From Marinobacter salicampi (lineage in GTDB: Bacteria > Pseudomonadota > Gammaproteobacteria > Pseudomonadales > Oleiphilaceae): 64,000 nt of DNA. The notes under the pieces are model-generated. The model was not told the origin of the DNA. It searched no databases and was given only the letters and a program-made list of their open reading frames with translations. The stretch covers positions 18,840 through 82,839 of the forward strand of contig NZ_JAAMPF010000006.1 in NCBI RefSeq assembly GCF_011074795.1, in the 5' to 3' direction. This document shows, piece after piece, positions 35,539 to 43,446 of this stretch; positions within the stretch are counted from its first letter, which is position 1; every line of letters starts with the position of its first letter. Both the position numbers and the translations under genes were made by a program.

Positions 35539-36873
35539 ATGTCCTTACCGTCTCTACTGAAACTACAGGCAGGTATCTTCATATTGTTTTTATGGGGGCT
35601 GGGCCTGCCCGCCCAGGCGGTCACCGTTGATGGTCTGTACACCGTCCAGGTCCCGGTTGAAAGCTCAGCTCCTGATGACCTTGAAGAAGGCTACAGGGAC
35701 GGTCTGAAACGGGTTCTGGCTCGAGTTTCAGGCACCCGGGACCTGCTTGATGATCAGCGTTCGAGGGATCTGCTCGCCAATGCCCAGTCGCTGGTTCAGT
35801 CTTACCAGTTTCTTCGGGCCGGCGAACAGAGCCAGTCCAATCAGCTACGGATGACCTTTGGTGCAGTCGGTGTTAACCGTGCACTTGCGTCTATCGATGC
35901 GCCGGTATGGGGCGCGAACCGGCCGTTAACCCTGGCCTGGATTGTGGTGGAGGAGCGCGGCGGACGTGAACTGCTGGTAAACGATGGTGCCACCGGCTCA
36001 CAGACAGAGGGAGACTGGCGCCAGGCGTTCGCCGATGCGGCCGAGCGGCGTGGCCTTCCCGTTGCCCTGCCTCCGGCAGACAGAAGGGGCGACCAACGCC
36101 TGCTTTCGGAGGTCTGGGGCCAGTTCATGGGGCAGGTAAAAGAGGCCTCGAATACCATTGATCATAATCTGCTGGCGGTCGTGAAAATCAATCGCACGGG
36201 CGGTGAATGGCAAGCCGCCTGGCGCCTGGAAGGCGATGGAATAGAAGATAGCGCGCAATCGGTCAGGGCAGACAGCCCCGGAGCCATCTCCCGGAAGGTT
36301 ATCGATGCCTGGGCCGATCTGTTGGCCGAACGCTACGCGGTTGCCGCAGGTGAAGTGGCCGATTCGGCCCGGGTAGACATCGTCGTGGATCAGGTAAATT
36401 CACTTCAGGACTATGCCCAGGTGATGTCAGCTCTGGACAGGATGACACCGGTTAATACGGTTGATCCGGTCAGAGTCACTGCCGGCAGGATAACACTCAA
36501 GGTAAGTGTCGCCGGAGAAGTTGCCCAGCTTCGGCAGTACATCGCCCTGGATAGGCGCTTCCAGGAGATGCGGGCCAATGTGGCAAGCACTGATTCAGGA
36601 ACCCCACCTGAATCAGGAGCAGTAGCATCAGGTGTACAGTCGTCAGACACTGATACGTCAAATGTTGTTCCGGGACCTTTAGGTGTAGGTTTGACCGTTC
36701 CCGGTTCAGTCAGTGAAGCTGAGAGTAACGGAGATCTCGGTCCGGTCTTCCAGTACCGGCCTCTGGAAATGACAGAAGAAGACAGTGAGGAATCGTTCGA
36801 GTCGCTGTACGAGACCTTGAGATACCGCTGGCAAAGCGCACCGGTCGTTCAGCCGGATGCGAGCCAGGATTAA
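35539..36873 (+). CDS. DUF2066 domain-containing exported protein
   Basis: A 444-residue protein with a signal peptide (IFILFLWGLGLPAQA, cleavage before VTVDG). The N-terminal domain LYTVQVPVESSAPDDLEEGY followed by GLKRVLARVSGT is the DUF2066 signature. A second conserved stretch is TLAWIVVEERGGRELLV. The last 100 residues are low-complexity and acidic (TSNVVPGPLGVG, MTEEDSEESFESLYE). Function is not known; it probably acts in the periplasm. It is 24 bases upstream of the CDP-alcohol transferase gene, with which it is likely cotranscribed. Confidence 0.8.
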   Translation: MSLPSLLKLQAGIFILFLWGLGLPAQAVTVDGLYTVQVPVESSAPDDLEEGYRDGLKRVLARVSGTRDLLDDQRSRDLLANAQSLVQSYQFLRAGEQSQSNQLRMTFGAVGVNRALASIDAPVWGANRPLTLAWIVVEERGGRELLVNDGATGSQTEGDWRQAFADAAERRGLPVALPPADRRGDQRLLSEVWGQFMGQVKEASNTIDHNLLAVVKINRTGGEWQAAWRLEGDGIEDSAQSVRADSPGAISRKVIDAWADLLAERYAVAAGEVADSARVDIVVDQVNSLQDYAQVMSALDRMTPVNTVDPVRVTAGRITLKVSVAGEVAQLRQYIALDRRFQEMRANVASTDSGTPPESGAVASGVQSSDTDTSNVVPGPLGVGLTVPGSVSEAESNGDLGPVFQYRPLEMTEEDSEESFESLYETLRYRWQSAPVVQPDASQD

Positions 36874-36897
36874 GCCGGTAACAGGAGTGGAGCAGGG

Positions 36898-37458
36898 ATG
36901 ACGACTCAGCGCTGGAGCTGGATCCCAAACGCATTGACGTTGTTGCGTATTGTTTTGATTGTTCCTTTTGCGATTGCGCTACTGGAGGCTCAATATCGGC
37001 TTGCTCTTGGAGTATTCGTTTTTGCCGCTTTAAGTGACGGGGTTGATGGTTTTCTTGCCAGACATTTTGACTGGCGTTCTCGCCTGGGCGCTATCGCCGA
37101 TCCGCTGGCTGACAAGGCTCTGTTGATTACCGCCTATCTTATGCTCACGATTTCCGGAGTCCTGCCGGTATGGCTGTTTGTGCTGGTGTTGGGAAGAGAC
37201 CTGCTGATTGTTATGGGTGGGTTGGCGTACCACTACCTGATAGGACAGTTCGATATGCAACCCAGTCTTTTAGGTAAACTTAATACTCTTATCCAGATTC
37301 TGGTTGTGCTGGCCGTAGTAATTCTACTGGCAGATCTGCCCATGCAGCCCTGGGTGCTCCCGGTAGGTATACAGCTGGTTGCCGCAAGCGCCATAGTGAG
37401 CGGACTCCATTATGTAGTGGTATGGACGCGACGCGCATGGCTGATAAAGCAGGGCTAG
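36898..37458 (+). CDS. CDP-alcohol phosphatidyltransferase (PgsA-like)
   Basis: A 186-residue inner-membrane enzyme with about five or six spans. It carries the full family signature DG-xx-AR-x8-G-x3-D-x3-D: DGVDGFLARHFD, then GAIADPLADKAL. IPNALTLLRIVLIVPFAIAL at the start and LGRDLLIVMGG later match phosphatidylglycerophosphate synthase (PgsA). Members condense CDP-diacylglycerol with a small alcohol; glycerol-3-phosphate is the likely acceptor, but this could be a second paralogue with another substrate. Its last 22 bases overlap hda. Confidence 0.88.
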   Translation: MTTQRWSWIPNALTLLRIVLIVPFAIALLEAQYRLALGVFVFAALSDGVDGFLARHFDWRSRLGAIADPLADKALLITAYLMLTISGVLPVWLFVLVLGRDLLIVMGGLAYHYLIGQFDMQPSLLGKLNTLIQILVVLAVVILLADLPMQPWVLPVGIQLVAASAIVSGLHYVVVWTRRAWLIKQG

Positions 37459-38150
37459 GGCACCCCCAGCTCACCCTTGGGGTGGGTCTGAGGGATGACG
37501 CCCGGTTCGAGAACTTTCACGGCGACAGGAATCTGTCGGTGGCCCAGAGACTGAAGCTGCTGTGTGACGACGATTCTGCTCCGGTGGTTGTGCTTTGCGG
37601 CGATGACGACACAGGGAAAAGCCATTTGCTTCAGGCTGCCTGCCATTGGGCGGAAAAGCGGGGCAGGACCGCGATATGCCTGAGCATGGATGAGCTCATT
37701 GGCTTCGACCCCGGCTCCCTGACTGGACTGGAATTTGCTGATCTGGTCGCCATTGATGACCTGGATCGCATTATAGGCAATGAGGAATGGGAAGAGGCCC
37801 TGTTTCACCTGTACAACCGAATCCAGGACTGTGGTAACCGCATGCTGGTCACCTTGGGCGACACCCCAGGGGCACTTCCATTCGCCCTTGAGGATCTGTT
37901 GTCCAGGCTTGGCCATGGGGTCCTGCTACAGCTCGGCCTCTACCGCGACGACGACCACCTCATCATTCTTCGCTCCCGGGCAGAGCAGCGCGGACTGGTG
38001 ATGAGTGATGAGGTGGCCTCCTATATTCTTCGCCGCGCACCCAGGAAGCTTGGCGAATTGCTCGCTATCCTGGACCGGCTGGATGACCATTCGCTCAGGG
38101 CCCAGCGAGGCCTGACGGTGCCTTTCGTCAAGTCGGTAATGGATTGGTAA
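37437..38150 (+). CDS. hda: DnaA regulatory inactivator Hda
   Basis: DnaA-paralogous AAA+ protein that with the loaded sliding clamp stimulates ATP hydrolysis by DnaA, preventing re-initiation. From the ATG at 37437 the product has 237 residues. The clamp-binding motif is QLTLGV near residue 10, as in E. coli Hda (QLSLPL). The AAA+ core shows VVLCGDDDTGKSHLLQAACH (Walker A variant), LVAIDDLDRIIG (Walker B) and the sensor region RLGHGVLLQLG. An ATG five codons earlier (37422) is also open. The start lies within the end of the PgsA-like gene. Confidence 0.92.
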   Translation: MADKAGLGHPQLTLGVGLRDDARFENFHGDRNLSVAQRLKLLCDDDSAPVVVLCGDDDTGKSHLLQAACHWAEKRGRTAICLSMDELIGFDPGSLTGLEFADLVAIDDLDRIIGNEEWEEALFHLYNRIQDCGNRMLVTLGDTPGALPFALEDLLSRLGHGVLLQLGLYRDDDHLIILRSRAEQRGLVMSDEVASYILRRAPRKLGELLAILDRLDDHSLRAQRGLTVPFVKSVMDW

Positions 38151-38211
38151 CAGCTTTGGCCCTGCCGGGCCAGAGAAATGGTTTCAGGATGACAGAACGC
38201 CAGGGGGCGCT

Positions 38212-39006
38212 ATGAGACGAGTGGTTTTCAATCAGAAAGGTGGTGTGGGTAAGTCCAGTATCGCTTGTAACCTGGCGGCAATCGCCGCCGCCCGAGGCCG
38301 GCGAACGCTGGTGGTGGATCTGGACCCGCAAGGCAACTCGACCCATTATCTCCTGGGTAAGCCCGCCAGCGGGCTCAAGGATACTGTGGCGGACCTTCTG
38401 GAGCAGACGGTTGCCTTTACTGTTTTCAATCGTCGCCCGGACGAGTTTGTGCATGCGACACCCTACGAGAACCTCTTCGTCCTGCCATCCAGCCCGGAAC
38501 TGGATTTTCTGGAGCGCAAACTGGAGGCGAAACACAAGATCTACAAACTCAGAGAAGCCCTGAAAAAGCTTGGGGACAACTTCGACGATATTTACATCGA
38601 TACCGCGCCCTCCCTGAATTTTTACTCCCGATCTGCCCTGATCGCTGCAGAACGCTGCCTGATCCCCTTTGACTGTGATGATTTCTCCCGCCAGGCTCTC
38701 TACAGTATCCTCGGTGAGATCAAGGATATACAGGAGGACCACAACGAGAACCTGGTTGTGGAAGGCATTGTTGCCAACCAGTTCCAGGCGCGGGCTTCGC
38801 TGCCTCGTCAACTGGTAGGAGAGCTTATTGAGGAGGGGCTGCCAATGCTGCCTGTGCGGCTGTCAAGCTCAGTAAAGATGAAGGAGTCCCACCAGGCCAA
38901 CAAGCCCCTGATTCATTTTGCGCCGAAGCACCCATTGACGCTTCAATACGTGGATCTCTTCCGGGTGCTTCAGGGTGAAAAAGTAGAGGCAGAAACTCTG
39001 GTCTGA
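38212..39006 (+). CDS. ParA family ATPase (orphan)
   Basis: A 264-residue P-loop ATPase of the ParA/Soj group. The deviant Walker A is VVFNQKGGVGKSSIACNLAA, A' is VVDLDPQGNSTHYLLG and Walker B is DDIYIDTAPSLNFYSRSALI. No helix-turn-helix domain and no ParB or parS is seen next to it, so it is an orphan relative of the segregation ATPases; such proteins place chromosomes, plasmids, chemoreceptor arrays or other cargo. It lies 61 bases after hda, and its stop overlaps the open frame before yqcC. Its cargo is unknown. Confidence 0.9.
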   Translation: MRRVVFNQKGGVGKSSIACNLAAIAAARGRRTLVVDLDPQGNSTHYLLGKPASGLKDTVADLLEQTVAFTVFNRRPDEFVHATPYENLFVLPSSPELDFLERKLEAKHKIYKLREALKKLGDNFDDIYIDTAPSLNFYSRSALIAAERCLIPFDCDDFSRQALYSILGEIKDIQEDHNENLVVEGIVANQFQARASLPRQLVGELIEEGLPMLPVRLSSSVKMKESHQANKPLIHFAPKHPLTLQYVDLFRVLQGEKVEAETLV

Positions 39007-39017
39007 TGGGGAATTTG

Positions 39018-39383
39018 ATGAGCACCAAACGCGCCACTGACGGAGCCTTTAATAGCCAGCATATAGACCGTGTTGCGGACAGTTTGCTGGCTATTGAGGC
39101 GGAAATGCGCAGGTCCGGTGTCTGGTCGGCGGAAGCTCCTTCTGCCGAAGCACTCCTGAGTACCCAGCCGTTTTGTATTGACACCCTGGAAATGACTGAA
39201 TGGATCCAGTTCATTTTTCTGCCCAAAATGAAGAGGCTCATAGAGAACGAAGGTCCTTTGCCCGCTGTGTCGGGCATGGCGCCCATGGCGGAAGAGTATT
39301 TTCGGGGCCGGCCCGAGGATGGCCGGGGGCTGATCCGGGCGTTAGCGAGAATGGACGAACTTCTATCAAATTCGGCGCCTTAG
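39018..39383 (+). CDS. YqcC family protein (DUF446)
   Basis: A 121-residue cytoplasmic protein related to E. coli YqcC. Recognisable blocks are LLSTQPFCIDTLEMTEWIQF, IFLPKMKRLIENEGPLP and the short C-terminal helix LIRALARMDELL. Function is unknown; the family is an all-helical bundle. The ATG at 39018 follows GGGGA and seems a better start than the ATG at 39006, which overlaps the parA stop. It is probably translated together with the ParA gene, and its end faces the GGDEF-EAL gene. Confidence 0.82.
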   Translation: MSTKRATDGAFNSQHIDRVADSLLAIEAEMRRSGVWSAEAPSAEALLSTQPFCIDTLEMTEWIQFIFLPKMKRLIENEGPLPAVSGMAPMAEEYFRGRPEDGRGLIRALARMDELLSNSAP

Positions 39384-39421
39384 GGTCCGAGCCCCAGCTA
39401 AACCGGCCTTGAAAGTCGGTG

Positions 39422-42169
39422 CTAGCGTTTGTTCGCGTTCTTGTTTTCTGTCAACGGCAGGCTAAACTGATCTGCCGGCATCAGGGTGCGGCCATCTTTC
39501 AGGCTCTGGAACAGGTCCGCAAGCTCATCGCTGGAAACCGGATGGCAGTAGCGGTGGCCCTGTAACAGATGACATCCGGCCTGACGCAGAAACGAATCCT
39601 GATCAGCGGTTTCGACCCCCGCCGCGACTACCGTTAGGGACAGCTGACGAGCCAGATTGATCAGTGTGTGAACAATGGCGGCGGTGTTCTCTTCCTCAGG
39701 CGCATGTTGCAGCAGGTATTTATCGATCTTGACCTGGTCAAATGGTAGATCACGCAACAGTCTCAGCGAAGACAGACCGCTGCCGAACCTGTCCAGTACC
39801 AGGCCTATGCCCAGGGCTTTGAGTTTTTTGAGAGTTACCGCGGTCTCGTCGGTGCGGTCCGACAAGATACGCTCGTCGATTTCGACCATCAGCAGTCCGG
39901 GATCCAGTCGGGTTTCCCGGATTATGGTATCGAGTTGATCGGCCAGTCTGGGATGGTTGTACTGCCGTGAGGACAGGTTGATGCTGATGGTCACGGGATA
40001 GCCACTCATGGCCTGTATCGCCCGGGCCTGAAGGCAGGCGTTCAGGCAGACCCATTCTCCCAGCGCCTGCAGCTGACCTGTTTGCTCCGCCACATCAATA
40101 AAATGGCTGGGTGTCAGCATGCCCCTGCGGGGGTGCTTCCAGCGCAGCAAGGCTTCCAGCCCGCTGATTCTGCCACTTCTGGTATGGACAATGGGTTGGT
40201 AATGGAGTTCTAGCTGACCGGCACGGATGCCTTCCCGGAGTTCGCGCTCCATGGTCATCTGGCGCAACATGTCCTCGTTCATGTCGCTGGAGAAGAACTG
40301 GATATTATTTCGACCAGCCTTTTTCGCCCGGTACATGGCCATGTCAGCATTCTTCAGCAGTTGCTCATAACTTCGGCCATCGTCCGGGGCCAGGGTGATG
40401 CCAATGCTGGACGTAATGATCAACTCCCCACCCGGCACTTCCACCGGCTCGGTAATGGCGTCGAGAAGTGCACGGGCGACCTTTTCGCAGCCCTCGGCCC
40501 CGTTCACCTGATTCAGGAGTACTGCAAACTCGTCTCCCCCTAGGCGGGCAATGGTGTCTTCTTCACGCAGGCTGCCGCGCAGGCGGTTAGCCAGTTCCTG
40601 AAGAAGAATGTCGCCAGCGTCGTGCCCCAGGGTGTCATTGATGCGCTTGAAGTGGTCCACGTCGAGGCCAATGATCGCGCAATTATGGCCGTGACGCAGA
40701 GCGCTGGTGATGGCCTGACGGCAGCGGTCTTCGAACAGTCGCCGGTTCGCCGTATTGGTCAGAACGTCGTAGTGAGCCAGATAATGGAGCTGATCCTGCG
40801 TGCGCCGTATTTCCGAAATGTCCTGCCCGATAAGAATCAGCTGGGCCCGTCCGCCGTCTTCGTCATCGTGCAGCCGATTGAGGTTCCAAAGGATGGTGTG
40901 GGCATCGCCACTGAAGGTATTGACCGTGGTTTCGATGGTATCCTGCGGCATGCCGCTGTTCAGAACCTTGACTATCTTCCACGCCAACTCGTCTTTCTGT
41001 TCGTCGGGAATAAAGGTATCGGTCAGGCTACGGCCAACTGCCTCATCCCTGCTATAGCCAAACAAAGCCTCGGCTGCGCCATTCCATTGCCGGATATTGA
41101 TATCGGCGTCGATGACGATAATCGGGTTGCCTGCCGTTTCGAACAGCGCCCGATAATGGCGGGATGACCTGCGGAATGACTTCTCCGCCTGCTGGCGCAC
41201 GAAAATTTCATCTTTCAGTTCGTAATTTGTAAGCTGCAGTTCCCGCGTGCGCTCCTCGACAATGATCTCAAGCCCGTTTTCTATCCTTTTACGGTCTTCG
41301 AGCAGGACGCGAACGTAACATGAGGCTGCCACCATCACGGAAATCAGACTCTGAGCCAGCAGATAGTTGGCTTCCGTCGCCTCAGCTGACTGGGCGGCAA
41401 AAGAACACACCAGACCGCTCAGTCCGGCAACACCTATGGCTGTCATGGCCCCGGATAGCGAGAACCGGGTAGCCGCCCAGGTCATCAGAGGCAGTAACAG
41501 AAACAGCGTCTGGATGGGCTCGTGCCACGCCATAAGCAGAACGAAAGCCAGCACTGCCAGCCATGCCAGCCACTCGGCAGCACGGTTCAACTGTAGCCGA
41601 GGTGGAGAGGCAACCAGGGCCAGTACTGCAGGCGCTATGATGAGAGTGCCGAGAAAGGCACTGAACCAGCCGCTGAGCAGGCGGGTGTCGGCCGCCAGAC
41701 TCTCGGGTCCGGCGGGACTGATGATTGAGCTGAGCAGCAGGGGAAGACTGGCAAGGAAACAGGCCAGCGTCAGAGTACCCAGAAGCCACAGAAATGCCGT
41801 ATAGCTGTTGAGGGGCGAGCGGTAGCGACTGGATTTCTCATAGCCCCACCAGGCCACGAGCGGAGCGATCAGGGCATAGCTGGTCAGCATTCCCGCATAG
41901 GCAATTTTAAGCTCCGGGGCCTGTACTGGCGCAAGGTAGCTCAACAGCGCTGCCGACGCCAGGGTGGCAGCCAGAATCACGCCAAGGGCGTCCGCGCCAC
42001 GCCATAGTAGCAGCGCAAGGGCATAGCCGGCCGGAAGCCATAATGCGGGCTCGATTGCGCCGGGGATGATAAAAAATAGGCTTGTAAGGGCCAGCGCCAG
42101 GTAGACCAGGCAGTGGGTGATCCAGCCCTGCCAGGAAAACGGGGATGATGAGTGTTCAGCTGTGTTCAA
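39422..42169 (-). CDS. MASE1-PAS-GGDEF-EAL protein, probable diguanylate cyclase with degenerate EAL
   Basis: A 915-residue c-di-GMP signalling protein. Residues about 1-300 are a MASE1-like membrane sensor with about eight spans; about 340-455 a PAS domain (HYRALFETAGNPIIVIDAD); GGDEF at 544-548 is intact (RLGGDEFAVLL) and preceded by an RxxD inhibitory site (REED). The EAL motif (E672) is intact, but DDFGTG has become DRFGSG (R794 for the metal-binding Asp) and EGVET has become AGVET (A850 for Glu). These are catalytic-site positions, so the EAL part likely lacks phosphodiesterase activity and the protein should mainly make, or sense, c-di-GMP. Confidence 0.9.
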   Translation of the reverse strand: MNTAEHSSSPFSWQGWITHCLVYLALALTSLFFIIPGAIEPALWLPAGYALALLLWRGADALGVILAATLASAALLSYLAPVQAPELKIAYAGMLTSYALIAPLVAWWGYEKSSRYRSPLNSYTAFLWLLGTLTLACFLASLPLLLSSIISPAGPESLAADTRLLSGWFSAFLGTLIIAPAVLALVASPPRLQLNRAAEWLAWLAVLAFVLLMAWHEPIQTLFLLLPLMTWAATRFSLSGAMTAIGVAGLSGLVCSFAAQSAEATEANYLLAQSLISVMVAASCYVRVLLEDRKRIENGLEIIVEERTRELQLTNYELKDEIFVRQQAEKSFRRSSRHYRALFETAGNPIIVIDADINIRQWNGAAEALFGYSRDEAVGRSLTDTFIPDEQKDELAWKIVKVLNSGMPQDTIETTVNTFSGDAHTILWNLNRLHDDEDGGRAQLILIGQDISEIRRTQDQLHYLAHYDVLTNTANRRLFEDRCRQAITSALRHGHNCAIIGLDVDHFKRINDTLGHDAGDILLQELANRLRGSLREEDTIARLGGDEFAVLLNQVNGAEGCEKVARALLDAITEPVEVPGGELIITSSIGITLAPDDGRSYEQLLKNADMAMYRAKKAGRNNIQFFSSDMNEDMLRQMTMERELREGIRAGQLELHYQPIVHTRSGRISGLEALLRWKHPRRGMLTPSHFIDVAEQTGQLQALGEWVCLNACLQARAIQAMSGYPVTISINLSSRQYNHPRLADQLDTIIRETRLDPGLLMVEIDERILSDRTDETAVTLKKLKALGIGLVLDRFGSGLSSLRLLRDLPFDQVKIDKYLLQHAPEEENTAAIVHTLINLARQLSLTVVAAGVETADQDSFLRQAGCHLLQGHRYCHPVSSDELADLFQSLKDGRTLMPADQFSLPLTENKNANKR

Positions 42170-42262
42170 TCGTATCCCTACCCGTATAACAGTTGCCGGG
42201 GCGCCGGAGCGACAAGAAACCTGACATGCCGGATGCCCTGATGGCAGCCACCGGCAGGTCGG

Positions 42263-43117
42263 TTAGAGGACGGCGTCAAGCCTCATGGACAGATCGGTCG
42301 CCCGAACATCCTTGGTGAGGGCGCCTATGGAAATATAATCAACTCCGGTCTCAGCAACCGCAACAAGGGTGTCAGAATTGATACCTCCAGATGCTTCAAG
42401 TTTAGACCGTCCATTTGTCAGCGCAACCGCCGCACGCATATCTGAAAGAGAAAATTCATCAAGCATGATGATGTCGGCGCCGGCGTCCAGAGCCTCCTGA
42501 AGCTCAGCCATGGTCTCGGTTTCCACCTCGACCGGACGGCCGGGTGAAAGCAACCTGGCAGCTTCCACTGCCTGACGAATGGAACCACAGGCGGCGATGT
42601 GGTTTTCCTTGATGAGAAAGGCATCGTAGAGGCCGATGCGGTGGTTGTGACATCCGCCGCAGGTCACCGCATATTTCTGGGCAAGGCGAAGGCCGGGCAG
42701 TGTCTTGCGGGTATCCAGCAGTTTTACCCGGGTATGTCTCACTTTCTGGGCAAGTTGATGGCACCGGGTGGCGGTGCCGGACAGGGTCTGCAGCCAGTTC
42801 AGGGCTGCCCGTTCGGCGGTGAGGAGACTCCGAGCCGGGCCCCGGCAGGCGAACAGTACCTGGTCGGCGCTGAGTTCATCGCCATCGTTGGCCAACCACG
42901 TCAGCGTGACCGCCGGGTCCACCTGTCTGAATACTTCCTCAACCCAGGCCTGGCCTGACAGAACAGCGCTTTCCCGGGTGATCACCTGTCCCGTTGTGAT
43001 GGTGTCGACGGGAATAAGGGCGGCGGTAATATCTCCGTCGCCTATGTCTTCCCGTAAACTGAGGGCAACAGATTCTATGCGGGACTGTCGCAGCCGTTCG
43101 TGAAACGCAGGTGTCAT
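42263..43117 (-). CDS. nadC: Nicotinate-nucleotide pyrophosphorylase (quinolinate phosphoribosyltransferase)
   Basis: Makes nicotinate mononucleotide from quinolinate and PRPP in NAD synthesis. The ATG at 43117 ([20 protein letters not shown]) gives 284 residues, normal for the family; the frame opens 30 codons earlier. Blocks visible: [67 protein letters not shown] and [12 protein letters not shown]. It is divergent from DUF1631-ampD-ampE, a grouping known in Pseudomonas. Confidence 0.97.
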   Translation of the reverse strand: MTPAFHERLRQSRIESVALSLREDIGDGDITAALIPVDTITTGQVITRESAVLSGQAWVEEVFRQVDPAVTLTWLANDGDELSADQVLFACRGPARSLLTAERAALNWLQTLSGTATRCHQLAQKVRHTRVKLLDTRKTLPGLRLAQKYAVTCGGCHNHRIGLYDAFLIKENHIAACGSIRQAVEAARLLSPGRPVEVETETMAELQEALDAGADIIMLDEFSLSDMRAAVALTNGRSKLEASGGINSDTLVAVAETGVDYISIGALTKDVRATDLSMRLDAVL

Positions 43118-43446
43118 GGGGGCCCTGGGGTCGGTGATTGGAGAGGGGATTCTAGCGTCAGATGTCCCTAAGACCAAATTAATCAATTGTTGTAATTTGT
43201 GAGCCATTGCTGACGCTCTACGTCACTTGAAGCGTCTGCTGGCAGGCTTTAAAAGAGCATGCCCAGGCCAGAGCTACCAAGGGATAGACGAAACCCTGGC
43301 GCTTCCACAGGATCGAACTGTGAACCTGTTCCGGCGATCACAAAAGGTGACAAAACCTGACACAAGGTGACGCTGCAAGCGCCTATGATTCATCAATAAA
43401 GATGTTAACCAGTGTAAAACGGCTAGGTGTAACCGGGGAAGGCAGT
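43118..43446. promoter_or_regulatory. Divergent control region between nadC and DUF1631
   Basis: A 329-base gap with no gene. Its main feature is a run of three consecutive 10-base units at 43341-43370: CAAAAGGTGA, CAAAACCTGA, CACAAGGTGA (consensus CAMAASSTGA). The repeat period equals one helical turn, so a regulator could bind three times on one DNA face. It lies 77 to 106 bases before the DUF1631 start. No clear promoter boxes could be assigned. Confidence 0.45.
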
